Position numbers and translations under genes: made by a program. The notes beneath the pieces were generated by a model. It was not told the origin of the DNA and did not search any database. It saw only the letters and a list, made by a program, of their open reading frames with translations. From positions 1 through 64,000 of the forward strand of contig DASXVO010000021.1 of the NCBI GenBank assembly GCA_036504215.1: DNA of 64,000 bases, written 5' to 3'. The stretch's first letter is position 1; each line of letters starts with the position of its first letter. This DNA is from Vicinamibacterales bacterium. Lineage in GTDB: Bacteria > Acidobacteriota > Vicinamibacteria > Vicinamibacterales > Fen-181. This document shows, one piece after another, positions 55,701 through 64,000 of the stretch.

Positions 55701-57875
55701 GTCCTCGGGCCAGTCGCGGTGGCGCTCGAGGACCTCGAGAACCAGGAACCCGGTGACGATGCCACGGTGGTGCACCGCCACGCAGAGAAACGCGCCGATC
55801 CCCTGCTCGAGCATCGATGCCCGTTCGATGGCCGCCGTCTCCGGCATGAGCTCGACGCGCGGGACCATCACCACGCCGCTCTTCTCGATCGTGGACCAGA
55901 GCCACGGGTAGTCGGCGAGCGACGCGTCCTGCAGCGTCGCCAGGTGGGATCCGGCCGACGGCGCACACCACTCGTGGGTCAGGCTGAACCGTGTGCGATC
56001 GGGCCTGAGGTGGAAGAGTTGCGTCCGATCCACCTCCAGGAACATGCCAACCTCTCGCAGCGCCTCGCGCGTCGCGGCGTCCACGCGTTCGGTCCGCAGG
56101 CCGAGAAAGCGCGCGGAGATGCCGAGGATGACCTGCGTGAAGCGATGTCCGCGTTCGAGCGCCAGTTGCGTGCGCTGGCGGTCAGTGATGTTGGTGGCGA
56201 TGCCGACCATGTGCGTCAGGCGACCGTCACCGTCGATGACCGGATTGAGCACGACCTCGATGATCGAGCCCAGGCCGTCGCCGCGCACGTAGCGCGTTTC
56301 GACCGACGCGCATTCACCCTGCCGGCAGCGGCGGGTGACCGCCTCGATCGGGCCCCGCTCGTCGGGCGGCCACAGGTCCGCCAGTCGGCGTCCGGTGATC
56401 TCGGATTCCTTCAGCCCGAACACCTCCAGGCCGTGTCCGTTGATCGTCAGGCACCGCTCGTCGTGGTCGAGCAGCATGATGCCGTTTGGCGAGCCTTCGA
56501 CCAGACTCCGATATTGGCGTTCCGACGCGGCGGTGCGCGCGCTCGATTCGGCCATCTTGCGCTTTGCGACGAAATACGCGAGCAGGAGCGCGCTGGCGAG
56601 GCCCGTCACCACCATCGGTGCGAGACGCGCCCGCGCCACGCCGCGCCGCCAGTCGGACGGGCGCACCTGCAGGTCGAGCGCGGAAGTCAATCTCCCGTCG
56701 GCCGGGCTCCGGATGGGGACGAGCGTGGAGATCGTCGTGGCGTAGTCGTGCACCTGCGGGAGGTTCCGCTCGCCGAGGAAGAGGCCGACCGGGCCCACGT
56801 CCGGCAGCAGGTATCGATCGCCCGGAACCGCCGGCTGGTCCGGACCTCCCGTTCGACCGCTGGCCGTTGCCTGCACGAGATAGAAGAACGCGCCGCCCCG
56901 AAGGCCGATGAGCGAAGCCGCCTGCACGTCGGAGTCTTGTTGACACACCGCGGCAAGCCCGCGGTGCAACACCTGGTACGTCTCCGTGACCGTGTCGGCC
57001 GACGAACCCGAGAGTTGTTCGAGAAGGGTGACCGGCAACATGGCGGCTACCGTGGACGCCCGCGAGACGAGCGTCCGACGTTGCTCTCTCGCCTGGACCG
57101 AGCCGACGGCCTGCGTCGCGATCCACCCGCCCACGAGCACGAGGACGATGGTCGATGTCAGCCCGTGTCGGTGGCGCATCCAGGGAGATGGCGCTGCCGT
57201 CGACATCGTCCCCCCCCGGACTCGACAGAGGTGCAGCCACAACGAAACCGTGACGCCGGCAGCCAGAATCGCTCGCAGGTACTGCAGGGGCACGCCGACC
57301 GTCCAGCGGTAGACCTCGGCGTCGAGAATGGTCGCGGGCAGGGCCGGGCGCCCCGTCGAGAGCATGGAGGCAAGGCCGAAGAGGGCCAGGCCGCAGCCCG
57401 CGACACGCAGAGGCCGTCCGAGGTCGCCCCGGGCCCGCGCCGCGCCAATCAGGGACCAGGCGGCCCAGACACTGGCTGGCGCCGCCAGCACATAGCCGAG
57501 AGCGGTTTGCGCGCCGTCCAGTCCCCATTGCCACCCACTCAGTGCGAGGGCGACCGCAGCCGCCGCTGGCCAGAGGCGGGATCGCGCCAAGCGCCCCGGA
57601 GACCCCTGCCGGGCGAACTCCAGGAGGCAGGCATATGCCCCCGCCAGGCCCACAAGCCTGGCCACGTCGAGAACGCTCGAGCCACCGACCACCGGGCCAA
57701 GGATCTCCATGCCCTCGACGAGCCCGAGGACAACGCCGAACAGACCCAGCCACGACCAGACAGCCTTCCCCCGGCCATCCGCCGCCAGCGCACCCGCGGT
57801 GGCGGCCAGGAGGACGAAGGCCAGCCCGCAGGAGAAGTGGACGTAATCGAGCTGCTGGGCGAGAAATTCGATCAT
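52782..57875 (-). CDS. BarA-type hybrid sensor histidine kinase, 1,697 residues
   Basis: Seven or so N-terminal membrane helices (1-220) are followed by a helix near 235, an extracytoplasmic sensor (about 255-400) and another helix. Three PAS domains and one GAF domain lie between about 430 and 985. Next are HisKA with the phospho-acceptor His1048 (SHEIRTP) and an HATPase with DTGIGIP and [10 protein letters not shown]. There are two receiver domains (Asp1339 in ILDMVMP, Asp1483 in [11 protein letters not shown]) and an HPt with His1636 (AHSLKGSSG). The full phosphorelay is thus in one chain, but no DNA-binding output is encoded nearby. The GAF domain also suggests soluble ligand sensing. It is the first gene of a coupled pair with the DODA-type dioxygenase. 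Confidence 0.93.
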   Translation of the reverse strand: MIEFLAQQLDYVHFSCGLAFVLLAATAGALAADGRGKAVWSWLGLFGVVLGLVEGMEILGPVVGGSSVLDVARLVGLAGAYACLLEFARQGSPGRLARSRLWPAAAAVALALSGWQWGLDGAQTALGYVLAAPASVWAAWSLIGAARARGDLGRPLRVAGCGLALFGLASMLSTGRPALPATILDAEVYRWTVGVPLQYLRAILAAGVTVSLWLHLCRVRGGTMSTAAPSPWMRHRHGLTSTIVLVLVGGWIATQAVGSVQAREQRRTLVSRASTVAAMLPVTLLEQLSGSSADTVTETYQVLHRGLAAVCQQDSDVQAASLIGLRGGAFFYLVQATASGRTGGPDQPAVPGDRYLLPDVGPVGLFLGERNLPQVHDYATTISTLVPIRSPADGRLTSALDLQVRPSDWRRGVARARLAPMVVTGLASALLLAYFVAKRKMAESSARTAASERQYRSLVEGSPNGIMLLDHDERCLTINGHGLEVFGLKESEITGRRLADLWPPDERGPIEAVTRRCRQGECASVETRYVRGDGLGSIIEVVLNPVIDGDGRLTHMVGIATNITDRQRTQLALERGHRFTQVILGISARFLGLRTERVDAATREALREVGMFLEVDRTQLFHLRPDRTRFSLTHEWCAPSAGSHLATLQDASLADYPWLWSTIEKSGVVMVPRVELMPETAAIERASMLEQGIGAFLCVAVHHRGIVTGFLVLEVLERHRDWPEDEVTLLRIVADVLSNAQARKQAEEALRESEQRFQKAFQSNPAPMAIFWTDNRQIVEVNDAWLGLVGNGRGDVVGRSVDDLELIVDTTAREAVEQALTGRATMRDFEMQFRTGSGEIRDVALSMDGFELAGQRFLLAVAIDMTARTRAEEALREREEIFSSISAAAEDAIIMIDQDSRVTVWNDAAERLFGYTRDEAEGQPLYALIIPEEHETPFLSGFAQFRMTGEGPFIGSGQQIHARHKDGSKIPVELSASAVRLRDRWHAVGIIRDITERLKVDEALWKAKEETEAANSELQRSVERANRLAEEAAVANAAKSEFLANMSHEIRTPMNGIIGMTGLLLDTRLTAEQQEFTDTVRHCADSLLSIINEVLDFSKIEAGKLGLEVLDFDLGTTLEDMIDILAIRAHEKGLELACLVAPDVPMSLRGDPGRLRQVVTNLVGNAIKFTEVGEVTLSISADEVSGEDVLLRFVVHDTGIGIPADKLGTLFQPFTQVDSSTTRRFGGTGLGLSISRRLAELMGGQVGVESEAGAGSSFWFTARFAVQPLAARRHPPPLAEIEGLRVLGVDDNGTNRRVLAGLLESWHCRHDEVDGWESAIALLRQAAHDTDPYRVAILDMVMPRVAGDELGRRIKADPLIKDTALVMMTSAGRRGEVSRLEEIGFSGYLTKPVKASQLLALLRTLAGRQEEGPVDGEPIVTRFTLAEAARRKIRLLLAEDNITNQKVATKVLEKMGHRVDAVANGAEALKALGTMPYDLVLMDVQMPEMDGFEATRQIRLGHGGVRNPRIPIIAMTAHTMKGDRERCLESGMDDYVSKPIKSDELAAAIARWTTTDPQPEAQGATVAPAEAPTLAAVPVRPATELDRGALLARVGGDVEIFVEVLQIFLDDTPRQFVAMDEALAGGDGPTLRRLAHSLKGSSGTAGATGLQQVAFDLEQAAASGDLVAAAALLAPVKEAFAAVRETMMGWMVRENLG

Positions 57876-58273
57876 TGAGTCCCGGGCAGGGGAATACCGC
57901 GTAGGTACGGCACACCCCTACACCATTCTTTCGGCTTTGTCCTCAACTTCAACAGTCCGTAGGTCATCCGGCCGAAAGACGGAGTTCGCTGCAAGGGGTT
58001 CGGGCGGGGCGTGGAATCAGGGAATTAAGTCCGCCCCCGGGGTGAATTAGTCTCCGATTTAGACCCCCGTGGTCCATAACACAGCCATATCGATGATGGC
58101 ATGAGTCTCGCTTACCTCCGTGACGACCCATTCCAACCCCCGTTGTGGGAGCCCCCAAGCCTTCGCCCCGACGACAGAGACAAGGTGACGCGTTCCATTT
58201 CGCGACATGGGAGGCGTGACCGTTTGAGCGTGGCCCCCATTGCGGCGGTCCAGCCCTCGGACCGCCGCAACCA
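57876..58273. other. Gap upstream of the hybrid kinase gene
   Basis: About 400 bases with no convincing gene. The segment 58017-58056 has two similar GAATTA-containing stretches flanking a CCCCCGGGG core. Weak minus-strand frames (58059-58295) do not look like proteins. Confidence 0.45.
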
Positions 58274-58439
58274 CTTTCTTCCTTCCGCCTTCCACCTTCC
58301 ACCTTCCGCCTTCATCCTTCCTCCTTCCGCCTTCATCCTTCCTCCTTCCGCCTTCATCCTTCCGCCTTCATCCTTCCTCCTTCCGCCTTCATCCTTCCTC
58401 TTTCCTCCTTCCTCCTTCATCGTTCCTCCTTTCTCCTGC
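58274..58439. repeat. Long heptad pyrimidine repeat (CTTCCNN/CTTCATC)
   Basis: More than 20 units of a 7-base repeat (CTTCCGC, CTTCATC, CTTCCTC) fill the spacer directly before the RDD gene. Frames through it translate to repetitive PPSSF- or KAEGGRM-like strings that should not be taken as genes. Confidence 0.9.
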
Positions 58440-58452
58440 TATCCTGTCGCCC

Positions 58453-59226
58453 ATGCGCCGACTGGCGGCTGAACCGCTTCATGTCCTGCCGGACTTCGTC
58501 GGGCGCCCGATTGCGTCGCCCGGGCGACGCCTGGTGGCGTTTGCCATCGACACCGTGCTGCTCGTGATTCCAACAGCCCTCGCCGGTGTGGTGGTCGCCG
58601 GGATGATCCTCTACGCCACCGATCGACCGGCCTACCATGCGCTCACGCGGATCAAGAGCGGAGGTGCCAGGGATCCCTCGGCCACCCGAGCGACCCTGCG
58701 CGACCTCGCGCCGCTCCTGGTGCGCCTGGAAGCACCTGGCCTTCCGGCGGCAGCCATCGAGGCCACGGAAGCCGGTGAACTCGACAAGGCCGCCGCTCTG
58801 TTGGGCGAGTTCAATTACGTCTTGTCGCTGAAACTGACTGAAGGCGAGAACACCAAACCGCTGCCGCCAAAGACGATTCGCATCGACGTCGAACGGATCA
58901 TTCCCCCGGTGGCGCGTGGGATCGCGCTGTTCGCCGTGCCCGCCTTGTACTTCACGCTCTTCACGTGCTCCTCGCGCGGGGCGACCCCCGGCAAGCGTCT
59001 CGCCGGAATCCGCGTCGTCCGGCTCGACGGCGAGCGCTTGTCGTGGCTCGAAGGCCTCGAGCGGTTCATCGGCTACGTGCACATCCCCGCCACCCTGTGC
59101 CTCAGCGTGCTGGATCTCTGGCGCGATCCGAACCGTCGCCTCCCGCACGACCGCACGGTCCACACCGCCGTCATCGCCGTCCGGTCGCGGGCGGCGACGC
59201 GGGCGACGCAGCCCGCGGCGGTCTGA
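58453..59226 (+). CDS. RDD family membrane protein
   Basis: This 257-residue protein has the RDD signature PGRRLVAFAIDTVLLV (first helix, about 27-50). A second pair of helices follows near 155-180, and then TPGKRLAGIRVVRLDG and NRRLPHDRTVHTAVI. An Ala-rich helical insert separates the helices. RDD proteins are small membrane proteins, some implicated in ion transport. The ATG at 58453 is the first after the long heptad repeat. Its stop overlaps the next gene's start by one base (TGATG), so the two are coupled. Confidence 0.82.
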   Translation: MRRLAAEPLHVLPDFVGRPIASPGRRLVAFAIDTVLLVIPTALAGVVVAGMILYATDRPAYHALTRIKSGGARDPSATRATLRDLAPLLVRLEAPGLPAAAIEATEAGELDKAAALLGEFNYVLSLKLTEGENTKPLPPKTIRIDVERIIPPVARGIALFAVPALYFTLFTCSSRGATPGKRLAGIRVVRLDGERLSWLEGLERFIGYVHIPATLCLSVLDLWRDPNRRLPHDRTVHTAVIAVRSRAATRATQPAAV

Positions 59227-60554
59227 TGGCTCCCGCGCCGGCGACGCCGACACTCCGCGTCAGGACCATCCTCGGGTTCTGGACTCCCCTGGCCGCCACG
59301 TGGTTGATGATGGCGATCGAGGGTCCGTACGTTGCGGCCATCATCGCCAGGCTGGCCGATCCGGTCCGCAACCTCGCCGCCTACGGCGTCGCCTTCTCGT
59401 TTGCGTTCATGGCCGAAGCGCCCATCATCATGATGATGACGGCGGCCAACGCGCTCGTCGCCGATCGGGAGTCGCTCGTCGCACTGCGCCGTTTCATGAT
59501 CCGATTGAACACGGCGTTGACCGTGGCCATGCTCGTCGGTCTCTTCCCGCCCGTCTTCCGTTTCGTCACGGATCGTCTGATTGGGCTCCCCCCTGACGTC
59601 GCGCAGCTCACGCACGTCGCCACGTCGTTCCTCGTCCTCTGGCCGGCCGCGATCGGGTATCGCCGCTTCTACCAGGGGATCCTCGTGCGGCACCGCATGC
59701 CGCGCCGGGTGGCCTATGGGACGGTCATCCGCCTGGGAACGATGTCGGTCGTCGGGGGAGGGCTGGCGATTGCCACGACGCTGCCCGGCGCCTACGTCGG
59801 TTCGCTCGCGCTCGGCACAGGAGTGATTGCCGAAGCCGCCGCCAGTCGCTGGATGGCCCGGGCCATTGTCGAGCGGTTGCTGCACGAGGTGCCGAAGCCC
59901 GGCGCACCACGGCTGACGATGGGTGAGATCGCACGATTCTACGTGCCGCTCGCGCTGACCTCGTTGCTGGTCATCGTGGTCAACCCGTTCGTCACGTTCT
60001 TCCTCGGCCGCAGTCGCTCGCCCATCGAATCGCTGGCCGTGCTGCCTGTGGTGACTGGCTTCGTGTTCATCTTCCGCAGCGGGGCCATCGCCTACCAGGA
60101 GGTTGGAGTGGCCCTGACGGGCGCGAATCGTGAGCACGAGGGCCCGGTCGGCCGGGTGGCACTCGGCCTCGCGTCGGTCTCGACCGCGGCCATCGGCCTC
60201 GTGCTGTTCACGCCGCTCGGCCCCGCCTGGTTCGAACGCGTGTCCGGCCTGTCGCCGCAACTGTCGGCCTTCGCCCTGTGGCCCGCACGCGTCCTCACGA
60301 TCGTGCCTGCGCTCGACTATCTTCTCAGCGTGCAGCGGGCGCTGCTCGTACTCGCGCGGCGTACTCGGGTCATCAGCGTGGCGACCGCCGCTGAGGCTGC
60401 CACCATCCTCATCGTCCTTGCCGGCGGCATCGCCGGTCTCGACATGGTCGGCGCGATTGTCGCCAGCGCCGCCATCGCGCTCGGGCGCCTGGCCGGCAAT
60501 CTGTTCCTGCTCGCGTCGGCGCTCGGGTCGGGCCGACGGCCGGTCGCGACCTGA
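59226..60554 (+). CDS. MATE/ANKH-like multi-pass transporter
   Basis: This 442-residue protein has about 12 hydrophobic segments. The opening WTPLAATWLMMAIEGPYVAAI and then DPVRNLAAYGVAFSFAF and EAPIIMMMTAANALVADRES is the pattern of a MATE/MurJ-like flippase superfamily group related to the progressive ankylosis (ANKH) proteins. The substrate is unknown. It is translationally coupled to the RDD protein, hinting at a joint membrane role. The superfamily call is from pattern memory and moderately sure. Confidence 0.6.
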   Translation: MAPAPATPTLRVRTILGFWTPLAATWLMMAIEGPYVAAIIARLADPVRNLAAYGVAFSFAFMAEAPIIMMMTAANALVADRESLVALRRFMIRLNTALTVAMLVGLFPPVFRFVTDRLIGLPPDVAQLTHVATSFLVLWPAAIGYRRFYQGILVRHRMPRRVAYGTVIRLGTMSVVGGGLAIATTLPGAYVGSLALGTGVIAEAAASRWMARAIVERLLHEVPKPGAPRLTMGEIARFYVPLALTSLLVIVVNPFVTFFLGRSRSPIESLAVLPVVTGFVFIFRSGAIAYQEVGVALTGANREHEGPVGRVALGLASVSTAAIGLVLFTPLGPAWFERVSGLSPQLSAFALWPARVLTIVPALDYLLSVQRALLVLARRTRVISVATAAEAATILIVLAGGIAGLDMVGAIVASAAIALGRLAGNLFLLASALGSGRRPVAT

Positions 60555-60692
60555 CCGTGGATGTGAGCGAGGCCGGCGGGCGGCTCTCCCGCTCAGCTTT
60601 CGTTCCTCACTGCCCACCATCCTCCCCTATCGCCATGGCCTTGTCTTGACGAGAAATCAATAAGCAGGGATACCAGACATCGAGGGCGTGCT

Positions 60693-62786
60693 ATGTCGAT
60701 GCGTCGAAGGGCGATCGGACTGGTCCTCGTCGGGCTCGCGGCTGCCGCCGTGGCGGCAACCATGTGGCTCCACGCTCGCCAGACGCCGCCCGCGACCGTC
60801 CGCGTGGGTTACCGCCACTCTCCTCCTTCCTACCTCGCTCCCGAGGGAGCGCCGCCCGGAGGTATCGCCGTCGACACCATCGCCGCGGCGGCCGCCCGCG
60901 GCGGCGTCACGATCAAGTGGACGCGGATCTCCGGCGATGCTCTGGCGCCGCTCCAGAGCGGGATCATCGACGTCTGGCCCACTCTCCCGCTGGGCATCGA
61001 CACCATGGGCCTGCACGTCACCGAACCCTGGCTGCAGAGCACCTTCGTGCTGATCACGCGCGAGGGCAGCCATATCACCAGCGCGCGCACCGCGGCCGGA
61101 CGACGGGTGGCGCATCTCCCGAGCCGACGCGGCCTCGAGGACGAGATCTTGCGGCGCGCGGTGCCCGGTGCCACCTATCTCGCCGTCGAGGACGCGGCGG
61201 TGCTTCCGGCCGTCTGTTCCGGGACTGCGGACGCCGGCTTCATCGAGGGACGCCTGGCCCAGTGGCTGCTGCTGAACCGACCGCCCGCTTGCGCGGATAT
61301 TCCTCTGGCGTTTGTCGCGCTCGAGGGCGCCGGACTGTCGTACGCCATCGGCTCCACAGTCGCTGCCGGCCCCGTGGCCGACCGGCTCCGGGCTGAGATC
61401 GCACGCATGGCGGAGGACGGCACCCTCGCGTCGATCCAGTCCAGGTGGTCGATGGCCGCACCGAACGAAACCGGCCTCGCGACGGCTCTCGAGCGCGCCA
61501 GGCAGCGCGCCCGCTGGTCTCTGTACGGCGGCGCCGCTCTGGCCGTGGCGCTGCTGCTGTCGCTCTGGCAGATCCGACGGAGCGTCCAGGCCGCGCAACT
61601 GGCCGAGCAGGCGTCGCGGGCGATGAAGGACTACGCGTCGCAGCAGGAGCGCTATCGTCTGCTGTTCGAGCGAAACCTGGCTGGCGTCTTCCGGTCAACG
61701 GTTGATGGCCAGGTACTGGAGTGCAACGACGCGTTCGCGCGCATGCTCGGGTACTCCTCCCCGGCCGAGGTCGTGGCTCAGCCGGCCCTCACCCTCTATC
61801 CCGGCCCGGCCGATCGGCAGCGATTCGTGTCGCGGGTTCTCTTGAACGGCAGCGTGACCAACGTCGAGAACCAGGTACGTCGACGGGACGGGTCGGCGGG
61901 ATGGCTGCTCGAGAACGTCAGCGTGTTCCGACAGGGCAACGGGCACGCGACGGTGCTCGAGGGGACGTGCATCGACATCACGGAACAACGACGCCTGGAA
62001 GAACAGTACCGCCAGGCGCAGAAACTCGAGAGCGTCGGCCGTCTGGCCGGCGGCGTCGCGCACGACTTCAACAACCTCCTGACTGCAATAACCGGTCACA
62101 CCGAGTTGCTCCTGGCGGACGTCGGCGAGACGAGCCCGTACCGCGTGTCGCTCCAGGAGATTCGGAAAGCCAGCCACCGTGCCGCATCTTTGACGCAGCA
62201 GTTGCTCGCCTTCAGCAGGAAGCAGATCCTCCAGCCCGTGGTGCTGAGTATCAACGACGTCGTCGACGACACCTGCCGGCTCCTGACGCGCGTCATCGGC
62301 GAAGACATCGAGCTGACCACGCGCCTGGACCCTGGGGCCGGCACCGTTCGCGCCGATCCCGATCAACTCGCCCAGGTGTTGATGAACCTCGCGGTCAACG
62401 CGCGGGATGCCATGCCAGGCGGGGGCCAGCTCACCTTCGAAACCCGCCCGGTGCTGGTGACTCCGGCCGACGTGCAGGACGATGCAGACGCGGTGGTCGG
62501 TGCCTGCGTGCGCATCACGGTATCGGACACTGGCCACGGGATGGACGCCGAAACCCAGCGCCGCCTCTTCGAACCCTTCTTTACGACGAAGGAGCAGGGA
62601 AAGGGCACCGGGCTCGGGCTCTCCACCGTCTATGGCATCGTCAAGCAGAGCGGCGGCCACATCCGGCTTCGGAGCGAAGTCGGGAAAGGAACGCGATTCG
62701 AGATCGACCTGCCGAGCGCTCCGACGGTGGCGGACGGGAACGGCTCGACTGCGCCCAGTCAACACGGATCCGGGGAGAGCCGGTAG
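60693..62786 (+). CDS. Sensor histidine kinase with periplasmic SBP_bac_3 and PAS domains
   Basis: This 697-residue membrane kinase has a helix at about 9-27. An extracytoplasmic family-3 solute-binding domain covers about 34-265 (VRVGYRHSPPSYLAPEG, DVWPTLPLG, ADAGFIEGRLAQWLL), followed by a second helix at about 283-303. A PAS domain lies at about 325-435. HisKA carries His457 (GVAHDFNNLLTA), and the HATPase has NLAVNARDAM, DTGHGMD and GTGLGLSTV. It probably senses a small ligand such as an amino acid. There is no receiver domain and no response regulator gene in the visible neighbourhood. Confidence 0.9.
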   Translation: MSMRRRAIGLVLVGLAAAAVAATMWLHARQTPPATVRVGYRHSPPSYLAPEGAPPGGIAVDTIAAAAARGGVTIKWTRISGDALAPLQSGIIDVWPTLPLGIDTMGLHVTEPWLQSTFVLITREGSHITSARTAAGRRVAHLPSRRGLEDEILRRAVPGATYLAVEDAAVLPAVCSGTADAGFIEGRLAQWLLLNRPPACADIPLAFVALEGAGLSYAIGSTVAAGPVADRLRAEIARMAEDGTLASIQSRWSMAAPNETGLATALERARQRARWSLYGGAALAVALLLSLWQIRRSVQAAQLAEQASRAMKDYASQQERYRLLFERNLAGVFRSTVDGQVLECNDAFARMLGYSSPAEVVAQPALTLYPGPADRQRFVSRVLLNGSVTNVENQVRRRDGSAGWLLENVSVFRQGNGHATVLEGTCIDITEQRRLEEQYRQAQKLESVGRLAGGVAHDFNNLLTAITGHTELLLADVGETSPYRVSLQEIRKASHRAASLTQQLLAFSRKQILQPVVLSINDVVDDTCRLLTRVIGEDIELTTRLDPGAGTVRADPDQLAQVLMNLAVNARDAMPGGGQLTFETRPVLVTPADVQDDADAVVGACVRITVSDTGHGMDAETQRRLFEPFFTTKEQGKGTGLGLSTVYGIVKQSGGHIRLRSEVGKGTRFEIDLPSAPTVADGNGSTAPSQHGSGESR

Positions 62787-62841
62787 GACCGCGGTTCAAG
62801 GTCCGGCTCGACCGGCCGAATATCTAGACGAGAGGTTTGCC

Positions 62842-63039
62842 ATGGCGGATGAGTTCGCGAGCGTCACCTTCACGGTCAACCGGACGAACCGGGACCTGCC
62901 GCGCCGGGATCCCCAGCAGCAGGACTCGCGCCGGCGTCCACCCAAACACTCACCTCCAGCGGCCGACCCTGCCGTTTCGGCGGCTGTACCGGGAGACGAG
63001 GCCCCGACGGTTGGCTCTCACCTGAACGTCCGCGCCTGA
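62842..63039 (+). CDS. Small hypothetical protein, 65 residues
   Basis: This ORF has an AGAGG ribosome site seven bases before its ATG. The sequence starts MADEFASVTFTVNRTNRDLP, is Pro/Arg/Gln-rich and probably disordered in the middle, and ends GSHLNVRA. No family is recognised. It lies 55 bases after the SBP_bac_3 kinase gene and could be in its transcript. It may be real but rests on little. Confidence 0.4.
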   Translation: MADEFASVTFTVNRTNRDLPRRDPQQQDSRRRPPKHSPPAADPAVSAAVPGDEAPTVGSHLNVRA

Positions 63040-63054
63040 ACCGCCTCGCGGCCA

Positions 63055-63150
63055 TCTTCCTTCCTGCTGTCCGCGCCTCGTTCTCGGCCTTCCGTTTCCC
63101 GTTCCCCGTTCATCGATCGCCGTCGTCATTTTCCATTTCTCACCTTCGGT
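63055..63150. repeat. Heptad pyrimidine tract before the Sel1 gene
   Basis: A degenerate 7-base period (GTTCTCG, GCCTTCC, GTTTCCC, GTTCCCC, GTTCATC) lies between two plus-strand genes. It belongs to the same family as the other heptad spacers. Confidence 0.6.
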
Positions 63151-63186
63151 CTTGCACCATAATTGCAGTGGATATGGAGGACGACC

Positions 63187-63963
63187 ATGTCGCTCGTTCG
63201 CTCCCGCCGTTCGGAGATCCCGATGGCCCTCGTGCTCGCGATCCTCATTGCGGCGCTGGCGGCCTGCAGCCAGAACTCCCGCCTGAAGGCCCGATGCATG
63301 TCGGGCGACGTCACCGTCTGCACCCAACTCGGCGACATGTTCGCCACGGGAAAGGGCGTGCCACGCGACATGGGGCGCGCCGCGGAGATGTACGAAAGGG
63401 CCTGCGGCGGCGGGGCGGCGGATGTGTGCAATACGCTCGGTGAGATCTACGAGAAGAGCGGGGCGATCGAAGGAGGCGTGGAGCGGTCCACGCAGATGTT
63501 CCAGCGCGGGTGCGATGGGGGCAGTTCGGCAGGCTGCCTCAACCTGGGTCTTGCGTTTGCCGCCCGTGAGGACAAGGTACGGGCCGCCGGGCTCTACGAG
63601 AAGTCGTGCAGCGGCGGCTGGGCGCCAGGCTGTCATCAACTGGCAGTCAGCTACGAGCAGGGGGAAGGCGTGGCAAAGGACGTCACCCGCGCCATCGGGT
63701 TCTATACCCAGGCGTGCGACGGAGAGCACGTGGAGAGTTGCCTGGCCATCGGCAATCTGTACGCAGCGGGTGAGCTGGTGCCGAGAGACATGGCGGCTGC
63801 GATCCGGATGTACGGCAAGGCACTCGCACTCCACGAGCAGTCGTGCGCCGCGGGCAGCCAGAACGACTGCACGGAGCGCGATCGCATCCGCAACCGCATC
63901 ATGATCCTGTCGGCCGCGCCGCCCGCGTCACCCGGCGCGACCAAAGAAGGCGGAGTCCGCTGA
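63187..63963 (+). CDS. Cysteine-paired Sel1-repeat lipoprotein (Hcp-like)
   Basis: This 258-residue protein has a lipobox (IAALAAC, Cys near residue 27). The mature part is built of Sel1-like repeats of about 36 residues (CTQLGDMFATGKGVPRD, CHQLAVSYEQGEGVAKD). Six Cys-x7-Cys pairs recur once per repeat, as in the disulfide-bonded helical repeats of Helicobacter cysteine-rich (Hcp) proteins. Such repeats bind proteins or peptides. The ATG at 63187 is chosen for the lipoprotein signal and a nearby GGAGG. A frame eight codons longer exists. Confidence 0.85.
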   Translation: MSLVRSRRSEIPMALVLAILIAALAACSQNSRLKARCMSGDVTVCTQLGDMFATGKGVPRDMGRAAEMYERACGGGAADVCNTLGEIYEKSGAIEGGVERSTQMFQRGCDGGSSAGCLNLGLAFAAREDKVRAAGLYEKSCSGGWAPGCHQLAVSYEQGEGVAKDVTRAIGFYTQACDGEHVESCLAIGNLYAAGELVPRDMAAAIRMYGKALALHEQSCAAGSQNDCTERDRIRNRIMILSAAPPASPGATKEGGVR

Positions 63964-64000
63964 AGGGCTGGCGCTCGCGGGGCTCGTCGCACGCGATGGC

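Noticed and set aside
55074-57878. 934-codon plus-strand frame opposite the hybrid kinase
   Set aside because: It is a shadow of the kinase gene with His/Arg/Asp-rich composition and no motif. The similar frame at 46228-49077 opposite the DUF5916 gene is rejected for the same reason.
58112-58420. Minus-strand frame coding KAEGGRM-type repeats
   Set aside because: It is only the translation of the heptad DNA repeat. The 7-base period gives a 7-residue period in any frame.
62795-62830. tRNA-like TTCAAGGTCC stretch
   Set aside because: No matching acceptor, D or anticodon arms could be formed around it.

Overview
The window is GC-rich, densely coded bacterial chromosome with short spacers and no tRNA, rRNA, CRISPR array, integrase or transposase that I can see. 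The protein families point to an acidobacterium, most likely of the Vicinamibacteria type. These include an Oar-like TonB-dependent receptor with an N-terminal carboxypeptidase-regulatory domain, a CBM9/DUF5916 outer-membrane protein, a huge secreted RCC1-repeat protein ending in an 'xHxxELR' repeat tail, S9 and M16 peptidases, and very large sensor kinases. This is inference from family content, not a database match.

Layout. 1-4.8 kb: the C-terminal part of a B12-type radical SAM protein, a decayed DUF6599 remnant, an acyl-CoA/acyl-ACP synthetase and a coupled pair of TPM-domain proteins. 4.8-9.9 kb (minus strand): a Ski2-like DUF3516 helicase, a Uma2-type nuclease, a secreted HExxH metallopeptidase and an internally deleted LytTR protein. 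9.9-15.4 kb: DAHP synthase and TrpB2 (aromatic amino acid synthesis), an MFS transporter, a cyclase-family hydrolase and a TraB-like protein. 15.7-18.9 kb: a three-gene overlapping operon of active M16 peptidase, inactive M16 partner and FabZ-like hotdog protein. 19-20.3 kb: a second MFS transporter.

20.8-32.6 kb: one gene for a 3,943-residue exported protein. It has four tandem modules of exactly 14 RCC1 repeats each (56 in all). Every module is followed by an MBG-like domain, the first three also by an IPT/TIG pair, and the protein ends in an ELR-repeat tail. Short tandem DNA repeats of one family lie at the stop codon of the gene before it and at its own stop codon. This is the most striking locus in the window.

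32.7-39.6 kb (minus): a 1,190-residue multi-cluster Fe-S flavoprotein overlapping an Mrp/NBP35 Fe-S carrier, and an S9 peptidase. 39.8-48.8 kb: an outer-membrane cluster (Oar-like receptor, an unusual 985-residue three-part protein, a DUF5916 protein). 49-57.9 kb (minus): small coiled-coil and periplasmic proteins, malic enzyme, and a 1,697-residue BarA-type hybrid kinase overlapping a LigB/DODA dioxygenase. 58.5-64 kb: an RDD protein coupled to a MATE/ANKH-like transporter, an SBP_bac_3-PAS histidine kinase, a 65-residue ORF and a cysteine-paired Sel1 lipoprotein.

Across the window, several spacers carry degenerate pyrimidine-rich repeats with a 7-nt period (near 11.03, 18.97, 37.43, 58.27 and 63.06 kb). 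They are always pyrimidine-rich on the given strand whatever the direction of the neighbouring genes. They resemble, by analogy only, the heptameric STRR elements of cyanobacteria.
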